This document shows positions 37,716 to 55,330 of a DNA stretch of 64,000 bases, piece after piece; the stretch's first letter is position 1; the number at the start of each line of letters is the position of its first letter. The notes beneath the pieces are model-generated. The model made no database searches. It was not told the origin of the DNA and was given only the letters and a program-made list of their open reading frames with translations. The stretch lies in NCBI GenBank assembly GCA_964006375.1, contig OZ023265.1, positions 10,077,795 through 10,141,794 of the forward strand. Reading direction: 5' to 3'. The stretch is from Tillus elongatus. Taxonomy: Eukaryota; Arthropoda; Insecta; Coleoptera; Cleridae. Position numbers and translations under genes: made by a program.

Positions 37716-38870
37716 CAGGGTGTAAACATCATAAATCAAACGTTACACGTAGGTTAGCTCAAGCCATTTCAGAAAAACCCTATATGATATTATCAAAAAG
37801 TTTACGGTTTTCAAGATATTGACAATTTTATGAAAAAAATTAAAATTTTCAAATGTAAAGGTATTTTGCCCCACCACATGCAGTAAAATCATTTCCGGAA
37901 GGTGATTTTTGAGCACGTTAATCCTCAATAATGGCGTTATCGAATCAATCTGAATTATTTTGGATTATTATTCAGAAAATCTGAAGAAAAAAATCAAAAC
38001 GGGACTTTTCTTCCCCAATTTTTATTCATTTTGGAATATACCTCCGTAATGAAAAAAATTTTTAGTAAAATTTACTGCATCATGATTTCAAAAACTTCCC
38101 TGTTTTATGGAGATTCGAAAATGGTATAAAACATTATCAATATCTCTAAAAGTAATTCACTGTCAACGATTGATAATAAATTATGTTATGCTAATAAATA
38201 AAAAAAGATTGTGAAATTTACAAAAATTATTTAATTCATAATAGTTGCTCAAATTAACGACCGTTCTGTCTTATAGATAAAGCACATCGTCTTAAGAACG
38301 ATCCTCTTAGTCTTCTTAGATTGCTTCGTGAAATTCCTTGAGCTGCTGTTCTGATTCTTTGACGTAGCGCCTCTTGATTTCTTATTGGATTTTCATAAAC
38401 TTTATTTTTTAAGCATCCCCAAGGGGGCACAAGATAGGTCCTAGACGGCCAATCCACCTGCCCGGGTATGTCTGATTCAAGTATTGCCTTACTTATAAGG
38501 CATACTGGGTAAGCATCCATCATTTTGAAGCTACATTCTCCTCCGAAGTTCTAATGGGGCGTCTTCCAGCAGTTCTGGCAAATTATCTTGTAAAAACGCA
38601 AAATAATTTTGGCCATTTAACGTAGGATGCAGTTCCACAGGCCACAGAAGTTTTCCGTTAAAAATAGCGGCTCAGAGGTTTATCTTCAATTGATGCTGGG
38701 ACCGATCCTCTCTGAACTCATGTGAATTTTCAATTTTCCAACTATGAAAGTTGTAAAGGTTTATGTATCCATCATTTTTACATGCTGACTCGTCACTCCA
38801 TAAAATTTTTATCGAAGAAATTGGAATCTTGTCTGATTTTTCTTAACATAATTTCGCAAAATCTCTTGCA
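37716..38870 (-). pseudogene. Mariner-type element with broken transposase
   Basis: The left end CAGGGTGTAAAC after TTTA has the form of a mariner terminus with a TA target. On the minus strand (38850 to 38254) the transposase reads SDESACKNDGYINLYNFHSW (first acid region), a stop, IFNGKLLWPVELHPTLNGQN, LPELLEDAPLELRRRM, a stop with frame change, then DIPGQVDWPSRTYLVPPWGC and LKNKVYENPIRNQEALRQRI to the C-terminus. The N-terminal half and right end are missing; a B arm begins at 38876. Confidence 0.82.
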
Positions 38871-38875
38871 TTTTG

Positions 38876-39510
38876 CGTAGTCACACCGATAACTCAAAAA
38901 ATAATGGGCCGATTTTGATCAAAATTGGTTAGTACCTTTCCTCTGAAAGTGGCTTGGATAAGTTCGCTAGCCAGGTTTTCCCGGAAAATTTTGTGTTTTC
39001 TTTCAAAAAATAAAAACGTCAAAGTCGCGATTTAAAACGTCAAAATTCGCAACATTTAGGCAAAGAACCTGAATCTAATACGAGCTATGGAAAGAAAATA
39101 TTTCAAGAAGATTGTTTTACACACCGTGAAGTTTTAGGTTCAACCGTCATTGTCCTTCATTTTACTAAAATGTTTCCAGAAAATTCATTTCAGATAGACC
39201 CTCTCTCTGATACTTTGGAAGTAGTCCTAGCTATAGAGTTTATCATTTAATGGTATATAATTTTGGTCGAATTTTCGTAAAAAATCAATAAAGTTCAATA
39301 TATCCGTTATTATACAAGATACGAAAAAAATGTATACATTAATTATAGGGTGTCTTAAACTGCATCTTAAAAAATTATTTCTACAACCACAGGGTGGCGC
39401 ATAAGTCGTCGGTGATAAAAAAATTCTTTTCTTTTAATCGAACGCCTTATATTATTGCATTTTTGCACTTATATCGAAATAGAATGCGTGTTTGTAAGAA
39501 AAGAAATTCG
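38876..39510. repeat. B arm and body of composite repeat
   Basis: Starts ACACCGATAACTCAAAAAAT, followed by GGGCCGATTTTGATC, GGCTTGGATAAGTTCGC, CCCGGAAAATTTTGTG and a long body (CAATATATCCGTTATTATAC, ATTATAGGGTGTCTTAAAC) ending at the dispersed motif. The same body is at 43082-43811 reversed and in both arms of the palindrome at 46016-51365. Confidence 0.75.
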
Positions 39511-39815
39511 GGACACAGCAAGTGCGTTCTGGTAGCAAATTTTCATTAAATGCTTCAAATTTGAATAGCTCAATTTCCTATTAACCCATAAGGTTGACCA
39601 AGAAACCAGTTTTTTCGGGAACACCTTAGGTTTACTTTCGGAAATTTTTATATATTTTCAAACAATAAAGTTATTTTGATGAAACATGGCACATTGTTTC
39701 TACTATATAGATGATACGTAACCAAATTTGATGCGTACTTTCTTTAAAAAAAACATATTTGCTATGAAAAACATTTGTATGAAAATTCACTACCATAACG
39801 CACTTGCTGCGTCCA
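39510..39815. repeat. MITE-like inverted-repeat element, copy 2
   Basis: About 305 bp between GGACACAGCAAGTGCG and its inverted partner CGCACTTGCTGCGTCC. The interior is the reverse complement of 42770-43081. Confidence 0.75.
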
Positions 39816-40643
39816 GACTTTTTGATAGTCTAATCTTGAAAATAGTTGAACTTAGGTATAAATCATGCTACATGAAACCTGTTTAAAATTTTACGTAGAA
39901 CTAACAAATATAAATATGCAGGATGTTCCATTAAAAAATGTATCACTTAGTCAATGTGGTGACACCCTGACACTCGAATAAAACCCTACAATCTTTGTAT
40001 AACATCTATTTTGTAACATGTAAAATAAAAAAGTTTATAGGGTGGCGACGAATTTTAGGTCCTCATTGTATTACAAAAATTATGTTTCTGCATTAACGGA
40101 TACTTGAGTTCTATGCATTTGAATAGCTTTTATTGAAATTCTCTACCATAAAGCACTTGCTGCACCTGGCCCTCTTAGAAACAAAATAAAACTCGGGACG
40201 CAGCAAGTGCGTTATGGTAGTGAATTTTTATTAAATGCTTCAAATTTAAATAACTCAATTTTCTATAAACTTAGAGAGTTTAATTTCAATACGTAGTAAG
40301 GTTTTTCCTAAGGCAAGATATCCACAAAATTTCATTAAAATAACTTTGTAATTTTCGGAGAAAAAAATTTTTTTCGAAATAAAATTTAAAATTTGAATAA
40401 CTCAATTTTCTCTAAACTTAGAAAGTTGAATTTTGGTACGTAGTAAGGTTGAGGCAACATATATAGTAAATTTCATTGAAACAGCTTTGTTACTTTCGGA
40501 GAAAAAAAATTTTTCGAAAGAAAACTCAAAATTTTTACGGAAAACCCCGTCTGATTTTTCTGGATAACGAACTCATCCAAGCCATTAATAAAAGACAGGC
40601 ACTTGCCAAGTTTCATCGAAATCGGTTAATTATTTTTTGAGTT

Positions 40644-40647
<4 letters not shown>
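39816..40647. repeat. Fragments of the composite family with paired motifs
   Basis: Inverted motifs at about 40145-40175 and 40196-40225 face each other. They are followed by two direct copies of a TAACTCAATTTTCTATAAAC-type segment and a B arm ending at (AT)n (40648). No protein signature. Confidence 0.6.

Positions 40648-40731
<84 letters not shown>
40648..40731. repeat. (AT)n microsatellite
   Basis: About 84 bp, between a B arm and a truncated A arm (AACATATAAAAATTAAACC). Confidence 0.97.
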
Positions 40732-40734
<3 letters not shown>

Positions 40735-40740
40735 ATATAA

Positions 40741-41400
40741 AAATTAAACCTATTTACAAATGAACTTTAATAAGATATTATGCTGTGACAATACATCTCT
40801 CAAGCACCCTAAAATATAATCAAAATGTGCACAGTTATATATGTTTTATTTCTTTTTCCCTTGTCTTAATACACTACATATTTTATGACAAAGGATTTAA
40901 TTTACTTATTTGATTTCATAAATAGTCGGTTAATAGTGACTTGGAATGAAGTAGACACCACATCTTCAAACATATTAAGAGAATATGAGTAAATCAACAG
41001 CAACTGGGAATGAATTCGGTCAGTCGCCCAGCCACGTGGTTAAAAAACACTGTTTGTATGAGTGGTTAGAACTCTAGCTCTAAATAAAAGGACTGTAACA
41101 GCGGCAGAAGCAGAAGTCAATGGAAGGTTTGTGTATTCGGAAAGAAACTATTGACTATTAATAACAACAATTGACTAAAAACGCTGCGAGTTGTAAGGCA
41201 AAAATAGATATACTACAGAGGTGATAAATGATAATACATTACAATAGGGTTATATATAATCGTAAATGCTTCCAATGATTAACAATCAGTGAATTCAGTA
41301 TTATTGACATTTCTCGGAAACTTACAAATGAATTTCATGAGTCAATAAGAAAAGCCTTGACTAACCAACAGCAACCACATACTTATGATTTAAACATAAA
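40741..41400. other. No recognised gene
   Basis: About 660 bp without a recognisable gene, RNA or family repeat. Confidence 0.5.
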
Positions 41401-41920
<520 letters not shown>

Positions 41921-42654
41921 CGGTGGACGAGTTCATAGTTGCAATTTCATTACGACGGACTAGAACAATATGAATTCCGTGCTTTTGTGGTGAGAATAAG
42001 CGACTCTACTTGACCACGAGTGGCAAGTATTATTGTGTGATAAGGCAATTGGAAATCTTAACCGTAGTTTAGTTTAGTAAAAATATAATCCAGAAACCAA
42101 TATAATATAAGCACAAACCCAAATTATATGCCGAATATATATTTTGCCTGCCTTGTTACTTCCTCTTCCTAATAATTCTAACAACGCACATTTCTGTGCG
42201 ATATTGTTGGGCGGAAAATAATTATCTGGATTCAACGAATATCAGGTATAAAGAGACAGGATTGGAAATATGCAGATGGTTACCATACGGCTGGTTTCCG
42301 GCATCATCCGGAGGTTCAGATAATGAACTAACCACTATGCGAAGATTTCAAATTACTAGCAGTAACCACATCCCTACATGGAATTTCGTTACCGAAAGGA
42401 TGAGGTAGATAAGCATAGATAATCAAAGCATGCGGGTTTATCACTAATGCAACTGGGATTTTTGTGGTACTAAAAAACACAAGGTAAAATACGTAAAAGG
42501 GAAGTAATATTACATTAATATCACAGCCCGAGACTTGAAGATGCCGTAAAAGGCGAAACTGGTTGAAGAGAATAAAAAAACCACTTGTGTAGCCAAACTT
42601 TTGTCCTTAGTAAAAAATAAATTTAATTAATTAAACTAAAAGAACATGTAATGC
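41921..42654. other. No recognised gene; ribozyme-like relic
   Basis: No coding region recognised. Near 42535-42570 a short stem plus GAAAC (TTGAAGATGCC GTAAAA GGCGAAAC) resembles the 3' core of a hammerhead, but the first box is not intact. Confidence 0.4.
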
Positions 42655-42690
42655 AACTTCACTAGCATAACGCACTTGCTGCCACCGCAA
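42655..42690 (-). repeat. Isolated dispersed motif
   Basis: CTAGCATAACGCACTTGCTG, reversed copy of the 35-bp motif, about 80 bp from the start of MITE copy 3. Confidence 0.75.
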
Positions 42691-42769
42691 TTTTGCTGTT
42701 GCATTAAAAAGGAGCTAAATAAAATACCGCATCTAGTTTAAATTAATGCATTGAAAAGAACAAAAAGTC

Positions 42770-43081
42770 TGGACGCAGCAAGTGCGTTATGGTAGTGAAT
42801 TTCCATTAAAATGTTTTTAACAGCAAATTGGTGTTTTTTCTTAAGAAAGCAGGCAGCAAATTTGGTTACCAGTATAACCTACACAGTAGAAACAATGTAC
42901 CACATTTCATCAAAATAACTTTATTGTTTGAAAATGTAAAAAAAAAATCCGAAACTAAACTTAAAGTGTTCCCGAAAAAACTGGTTTCTTGGTCAACCTT
43001 ATAGGTTAGTAGCAAAGTGAGCTATTTAAATTTGAATCATTCAATGAAAATTCGCCACCATAACGCACTTGGTGCGTCCCA
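42770..43081. repeat. MITE-like inverted-repeat element, copy 3
   Basis: 312 bp between GGACGCAGCAAGTGCG and CGCACTTGGTGCGTCC. It closely matches copy 1 at 596-880 in the same orientation. Confidence 0.8.
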
Positions 43082-43812
43082 AATTTCTTTTCTTACAAAC
43101 ATGCATTATATTTTGATGGAAAATGCAAAAAAATGTAATAACATAATAACATAAGGCGTGTTCAATAAAAAAAAAGAAAAGATGTAGCTCAAGACAGCCT
43201 ATAATTAATGTATACAATTTTTTTTCGTATCTTGTATAATAACAGATATATTGAGCTTTATTGATTTTTTACGAAAATTCGACAAAAATTATATATCATT
43301 AAACGATAAACTCTATAGGTAAGACTACTGCCAAAACATCAGAGAAAGGGTCTATTTGAAATGAATTTTCTGAAAACATTTTAGTAAAATGAAGGATAAT
43401 GATGGTTGAAACTAAGACTTCAGGGTTTGTAAAGCATTCTTCTTCAGACATGTTCTTTCCATAGCTCGTATTAATTTCAGGTTTTTAAATAGCGACTTTG
43501 ACGTTTTGATGAAAACCCCAATTTATTTTTCTTTACATGCCTATAACTTTTTTGTCTTTCAACTTACAGAGCTAAATTTTGGTGGGTGATTTAGCTATAA
43601 TAATATAAACCCGTGTACAAAATTAAGTTGTCCTTACTTTTAGTTTGTTACTTCCGGAGATATGAATTTTTTTCGAAAGAAAATACAAAATTTTCCGGGA
43701 AAACCTGGGCCGATTTTCCTGGCTAACAAACTTATCCAAGCCACTTGCAAAAGGAAGGTATTCACCAAATTTAATAAAAATCGGCCCATTATTTTTTGAG
43801 TTATCGGTGTGA

Positions 43813-43896
<84 letters not shown>

Positions 43897-44035
43897 AAAT
43901 TGAAACTAACCCCGGATATGTGTTCTAGGGGGCCTAATTAGCGCTCATTTGAATATTTTTTTTCAAAATTCAAGAGTCGAGATCCCGACTTCTCATTAGT
44001 GAATTTTTAAAAAGAAAATTCACTAAAAATTAACG
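43082..44035. repeat. Complete composite repeat: body, B, (AT)n, A
   Basis: Body and B arm 43082-43811 (reverse of 38876-39510), (AT)n 43812-43888, then A arm (AACTAACCCCGGATATG, TAATTAGCGCTCATTTG) ending with the hairpin TTAGTGAATTTTT ... AAAATTCACTAAA near 43995-44030. Confidence 0.85.
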
Positions 44036-44260
44036 GTTTATGTACCCTCCTTTTGTAAGTAGCTTGGATGGGTTCGTTAGCCAGGAAAATAGAACTAGGT
44101 TTTCCGGGAAAATTTTGTGATTTCTTTCAGAAAAAAAAATATCTCAAAAAATAGAAAAGCTATTGCAACCAGATTTGGTAAGTAAGTTTACGATATTAGA
44201 AGGAACCTTTATACCAAAATTTATATTTCTATGTTACAAGAAAAAAATTTATATTAATTA
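44036..44260. repeat. B-arm fragment
   Basis: GTAGCTTGGATGGGTTCG, AGGTTTTCCGGGAAAATT and AAATAGAAAAGCTATTGC match the B arm at 19940-20090; no (AT)n is attached. Confidence 0.6.
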
Positions 44261-44369
44261 TATATTAATATCTGTTGAGTCGCGGACTGCGTTAGGTTAC
44301 ACCACCGGGACCTTCTGCAGAGCGAGTTGAATTAAAAAGAAATAATTTTATTGTAGATACTAAGGAATT

Positions 44370-44510
44370 GTTCACCCTATGATGATGCTAATTCTGTTTG
44401 ACAAACGATAGTCAGGCCCTTAAGAATCTGTTGTGGTCATTTGGGTTCTCCAAGTGTACTTACCAGTGATGATCACAAAGTTCCAATATTCACTTAGTGA
44501 CTTTTATTTT
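44370..44510 (+). mobile_element. PLE terminal fragment with decayed hammerhead
   Basis: CCTATGATGATGCTAATT ... GACAAACGATAGTCAGG is a degenerate version of the PLE-end motif (CUGAUGA and GAAAC both altered), followed by the family tail TTGGGTTCTCCAAGTGTACT and GTGATGATCACAAAGTTCC. Confidence 0.65.
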
Positions 44511-44869
44511 AGTGAAAACTGCTGTTTCACTTTAGTATATCTAAAATTTAATTTATAATTATTACTCACTGCATTGTCCCTTTTTATGTACATTAGTTAA
44601 TTTGGTTTCTCTAAATGACTGAAATCTTTAGACTAAGTAAAAGTCTGTGAAATTCCTAAGTATAACATTGTGTTCATTTCAATTTCTTTGTTATAATTGT
44701 ATCTTTGCTAATGTACAACAAACAAAACTGTCTATATTATTCATTACTAACGTAGAATAAATAACACTGTCTGCACTAATAAACTTTTAATGACCTGCAA
44801 TTAGTACGGTAATTAATTTTGTATGTCATTAAAACTGGTTTGAGGGGTTTCTTCCCGAAAAAAATCTGT
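44511..44869. other. No recognised gene
   Basis: AT-rich stretch without a recognisable coding or repeat signature. Confidence 0.45.
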
Positions 44870-44989
44870 TTTTAGTGAATTTTCTTTAAAAAAATTCACT
44901 AATGAGATCTCGGCTTTTGAATTTTGAAAATATTTCTTCAAATGAGCGCGACCTAGGCCCCCTAGAACCCATATCCAGAGTCAGTTTGA

Positions 44990-45069
<80 letters not shown>
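44870..45069 (+). repeat. A arm plus (AT)n
   Basis: Hairpin TTTAGTGAATTTTC ... AAATTCACTAATGAG, AATGAGCGCGACCTAGG, AGAACCCATATCCAGAG, then about 75 bp of (AT)n (44995-45069), interrupted at 45070 by a solo LTR. Confidence 0.82.
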
Positions 45070-45073
<4 letters not shown>

Positions 45074-45503
45074 ACGTTCTACGAGGTTCTGGATTTGTTG
45101 AAAAACAAAGCTTTTCAAACTACTAATTTATTATAAGCAAGTATTTTCAAACACCAGTATCAAGTAAAATATTTCTCTCTATTATTAAATGTCTATAGAA
45201 CTATATTCCACTATTCGCCTTCTATAATCGTTTCTTATGCACCAACACTTACTACCGACTCGCTTAATACTCTATCATCACTTACTCTGCACCACACTAA
45301 TTGACTACTGAACTAACTTACTCTGTGTATCGCTCGCCTATTTATAATGCCCATAGTGATTCTAGACCTTCTACACTGTTCTACACCAGTCACATCTGGT
45401 CCCTTCTAGAAATATCATTCCAGAGTGTTCGCTGTTACCAACATACCACACCTGACCATAGAAGTAACAAAGTCCATAAACTTAATTCACATAGACAAAT
45501 GTG

Positions 45504-45506
<3 letters not shown>
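45070..45506 (-). mobile_element. Solo LTR inserted in (AT)n
   Basis: 437 bp starting TGTTACGTTC and ending ATGTGACA, so TG...CA with short imperfect inverted ends, flanked on both sides by (AT)n. On the minus strand it has a TATA box TATAAATAGG (plus 45337-45346) and, well downstream, an AATAAA signal within TTATAATAAATT (about 45128-45139), the order expected of an LTR. Its family is not assigned. It is unrelated in sequence to the 5-kb LTRs. Confidence 0.75.

Positions 45507-45578
<72 letters not shown>
45507..45578. repeat. (AT)n, continuation beyond solo LTR
   Basis: About 70 bp of (AT)n, probably continuous with 44995-45069 before the LTR inserted. Confidence 0.95.
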
Positions 45579-45580
<2 letters not shown>

Positions 45581-45685
45581 TTTGGATTGTTGCAATACAC
45601 TGTAATCACTTTTAAATATACACTTTATTTGTTTGCTGTACTTTCAGTGTTTTGCTATTTGGTTATATTGGTATATGTATGTATG

Positions 45686-45766
<81 letters not shown>

Positions 45767-46012
45767 GTTGCAATACACTGTAACCACTTTTAAATATACA
45801 GTTTATTTGTTTGCTATAATTTCAGTGATTTGTTATTCGGTTACGTGGACTGCAGTTTCGAACCGTCCCGGTTCATCTTCAGCGCGCTACTGACTATGAC
45901 CACCCAGGAGCGATCATAGTCAGTCGCGTGCTGAAGATGAAACTGCAGTCCACGTAACCAAATAACAAATCACTGAAAGTACAGCAAACAAATAAAGTAT
46001 ATATATATTTCG
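45579..46012. repeat. Direct repeat, second (AT)n and small palindrome
   Basis: GGATTGTTGCAATACACTGT occurs at about 45584 and 45762, separated by GTAT repeats and (AT)n (45690-45759). The second copy leads into a palindrome (arms about 45795-45897 and 45898-46005) built on TTTATTTGTTTGCT ... GTTACGTGGACTGCAGTTTC. The left arm holds a stem (GAACCGTCCCGGTTC, plus 45855-45869) missing from the right arm. Confidence 0.8.
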
Positions 46013-46015
46013 TCC

Positions 46016-51365
<5,350 letters not shown>

Positions 51366-53320
51366 GGACGAAATGCGGGATTACTTTTCCTCATTTCCAT
51401 GGGCGTCTGTCTGCTTCTCTCATCCTGACCCCTCTGATATCTCACAAAACGTCACCGAAATTATCCAAGCCGGCATGGAATTATTTATTCCACGTACACA
51501 GAAAACCTCTTCAGCCACTCAAAAGCCCTGGTTCTCTAAATCCTGTGACAAGGCCAGACTTGAAAAGGTCAAAGCTCACAAAACGCTTCTACACAATCCC
51601 AGTCAAGAAAATCGTCAAGCATTCAACGACGCAAGAAACCGCTATGTCCACATTCTTTCTGAGGCAAAAAACTCGTTTAATAACCACATCAAAAACAAAG
51701 TCCTCTCAAGCTCCAACGGCGGCAAACCCTTCTGGACTCTTGCTAAGTCTATTGGGAATAATTTCTGCAAGAGCACGTTCCCACCTCTTGTGTCAGGTGA
51801 TGAAATTGTTTCTACCGCCCTGGGAAAGGCTGAACTTTTTGCTTCGTTGTTCGCCGGAAATTCTACTCTCAACCCACCTCCAAATGTTCAACCACCAACA
51901 GTCCCCAATGTCGCGCATAAAATGACTGATATCATTTTCCAAACTAAAAAGGTACGAAAGATGCTCTCTTCTCTTAATACCAGGAAAGCCTAACTACTAA
52001 AATTCCTTGAAAAACACAGTCTAATCCACGACAGGCAGTATGGATTCCGTCAGCGCAGATCGACTGCCGACCTCCTTTCCTTTGTCACCCATTCTTGGAA
52101 CAAGTCTATGGAACAACACGGTGAATCCCAGATTGTTGCTCTAGACATATCCAAAGCATTCGACCAGGTCTGGCACGCAGCGCTGCTTAATAAACTTCCG
52201 GCCTATGGCCTACCACCAAAACTTTGTACCTGGACAGCAAATTTCCTCTCCAACAGGAGCATATCTGTTGTTGTGGATGGCCATTCCTCTAAACTGTATC
52301 CAATTAATGCAGGAGTTCCTCAAGGTTCAGCTTTAGCCCCTACTTTGTTTCTTCTCCACATCAATGACCTCCTCTCTAGCACATCCAACCCAGTTCACAG
52401 TTACGCGGACGACAGCACCCTCCACTCAAACATACAATATTCTAAGCCTGTCTCTTTAGCCCAATTAGATGAGGATCGCAGACTCATGGAGGGTTCTGTC
52501 TCCGTAGACCTCCAAAAAATATTAGACTGGGGAAGTAGAAATCTTGTACAATTCAACCCCACCAAAACTAAGTCTTGCTTTCTTTCTCACAAGAGATACA
52601 GCAGCCCCAGACCCATCACACTGAACAACCAAGTTATTCAAAGTAATGAGTCCTTTTCTCTTGTTGGCATTACTGTGGATCGAAATCTTAATTGGCACCA
52701 ACATGTTACATCAATTGCAGAAGCGGCTGCTAAGAAATTGGGTTTCCTCTTCCGGGCTCGCAAATTCTTTTCACCAACTAATCTCTATACCTTATACACT
52801 TCACAAATAAGGCCAAACCTCGAATACTGCTCCCACATCTGGGGTGCAGCTGCCGCTTCTACACTCGCTATCCTGGACTCCATTCAAAAGAGAGCTATAC
52901 GTCTCATCGGTGAGCCTACCCTCACCCAAAGGCTTCCATCCCTTGCCCACCGACGTGCCGTTGGTGACCTCTCTCTCTTTTATAGATATCTGCACGGGCA
53001 CTGCTCAGAGGAGCTTTCCTCCATAATTCCCCCACCTGCTGCCCCCAGCAGATCTACCAGGGGAACAGAGCGAATGCACCCTTTTAACGTCCAGGTCACC
53101 AGACATAGAACATCTTGTTATGCCCGCTCTTTTGTCCCGAGGTCTTCCAAGTTGTGGATTTCCTTGCCGGCACATGTTTTTCCTTCTCCTCCGAACCTCC
53201 AAACCTTCAAGTCCAGAATTAACAAGCTGCCTCTTTCCTCCTTGTTAACACCCACGGTACGATAGTATTTAGGCTATAAGCCCTCGTGGTGTGTTGTTGA
53301 CATAAAAAAAAAAAAAAAAA

Positions 53321-54345
53321 AATTTCATTAAACATCTGATATTCTATGCTGAAATTAAATTAGGGGTTGAATGTGTGGGGGTGGAATATCAGTGACAGAA
53401 ATTATGAATTTTTTTTGCTAAAACGGCGTAAAAAGTCTCAGAACATATTAAAATTTTGATTCTGAAACGTATTTTTCTTGTCTGTCGACGTGTACGCCTG
53501 TCTGTTAGCAGGTACAATAGCTTTCGAAATAATTGAGATATTATCTTCAAATTTGGTGTGCAGTTAGCACCCGACAAACGAAATGTTCGGATTGTTTTTG
53601 GGTAAAATCTCTGTAGGGGTAGGGGAGAAATGGGGGATAATGAGGAAAGTATGGCAGCGGCGACAAAAATTAAAATTTTGCTTGGCTTAAACGTCGTAAA
53701 AAGTATCAAAACATATTGAAAACATGATTTGGGCACGAAAATTGTTTTTGTCTATAGGTATGTTGGTCTGTCGGCTTGTATGTATGTCTGTTTGTAGCCA
53801 CGATAACTTCAGAACGAATTAAGATATCGTCCTCAAATTTGGTACACAGTTAGCACCTGATGACCGAACGGTTCGGATTGTTTTTGAGTAAAATCGCACC
53901 AGGAGGTAGGGATGAATGGGGGTGCTTGGTGAAAATTCACATTTTTTCGTTAAAACTCGAGTAATATAGCGTTTTAGGGTTTGTTTATTCGAAAATTTTC
54001 AATTTCATCAAACATCTGGTATTCTGTGTTGGAACTAAAATAGGTGTTAAATGTGTAGTGGTGAAACATCGGTGACATAAATTTCGCATTTTTTTTTGTT
54101 GCTAAACGGCGTAAAAAGTCTCAAAACATACAAAAAACTTGTCTGTCGGTCTGCCGTCGGTCGGTCTCTCGGCCTGTAGGTCTGTTTGTTAGTAGGCGCA
54201 ATAACATTCCAACGAATTGAGATATTATCTATAAATTTGGTATCCCGTCAGCAGCCGGCAAGGGAACGTTTCGAGTTGTTTTTGGGTAAGATCGCTTTAG
54301 GGGGTAGGGGATAAATGAGGCGTATTGTAGTAGACTATCGTGGCT
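53321..54345. repeat. Degenerate tandem repeat array
   Basis: Repeated blocks: GGCGTAAAAAGTCTCA at about 53424 and 54108, ACGTCGTAAAAAGTATC at 53690 (and 50390), a GTCTGTCGG / GTCTGTTTG tract, TTGAGATATTATC- or ATCGTCCT-type segments, and GTTAGCACC(C/T)GA. The spacing suggests a two-part unit of about 650-680 bp. The LINE at 50670-53320 sits inside one unit. Confidence 0.75.
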
Positions 54346-54962
54346 TGGATAATGACCGAAGAACAATTTGGAAATAATGCAAACCCAATCACTAAAATAT
54401 ACGAACATGATTACACTGCCTTTAAATTTTGACATCTCTCCAGCTCCTGCAGTTGGTCCTTTTCAAGCATCTTTTGTAACTATTCAGTTTTTACGTGGAA
54501 TCATTACCGGTTTAAAAACACCTAGAAGATCCCCCAAGCATGATAAACAACACCAGAAAACCTATCTATATTGAATATTTCACGATTTGGTTTCAAAATA
54601 ATGTTGATGAATATTCGTTAAAATATTCTGTATCGTAAGAAGCGTACTGAGCTCTTTATAATATACGTCAAGATCTAAATATTGAAAAACGTTGCATTTT
54701 GTTGGGGAAAATAAACATCTCTATTGTCCTGAAGTTCTAGGTAAAAAGCTGACGTAATTCTGATGAAATCTAAAAAATCGGTTAGTAAATGAACAAGTCC
54801 ATTATTGTGGAGGTGTGTATAGAGGACGTTGGTGACTTCGCCAAGGATTTGGGCTCTCGTTCTATCCCATTCGAAGAATGAGGGCGAGAAAGAGCTCGCA
54901 AATGACGACTAACGCTCATAACACTGAAAATTGCGTGCAGCCGAACGCTCTCTGCCTCAGAG
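54346..54962. other. No recognised gene
   Basis: About 600 bp; no coding exon or repeat family that I can support. Confidence 0.45.
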
Positions 54963-55330
54963 GAGTCTAACGCTGACGCCGATGGCGTGAACACCGTTTA
55001 CTTAAGGTGGCTCTCGAATTGTCTTATAAATTGAGTTTTTAATAGTGTTTCTGTTACCTATACTACCTTGTAACATATTCCGTGATTGTTTAAAGTGTTT
55101 TAATAATTTACGAGTTGAAATAAACATAGTTTTCAGCATAAAACGAGAGTCTAACGCTGACGCCTGGGGCGTGAACATCGTTTACTTGAGGTGGCTCTCG
55201 AATTGTCTTATAAACGGGGTTTTTAATTCTTTCTGTGACCTATGCTACCTTGTAACAATATTCCGTGATTGTTTAAAGTGTTTTTAATAATTTTCCAGTT
55301 TAAATAAACATTCTAGTTAGCATAAAAGCG
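54963..55330. repeat. Tandem duplication, two 184-bp units
   Basis: GAGTCTAACGCTGACGCC begins units at 54963 and 55147; both continue through GTGGCTCTCGAATTGTCTTA and TTCCGTGATTGTTTAAAGTG. They differ by small indels and substitutions. Confidence 0.9.

Noticed and set aside
55045..55287. 80-codon frame
   Set aside because: Falls on the 184-bp tandem duplication and simply repeats itself; no domain.
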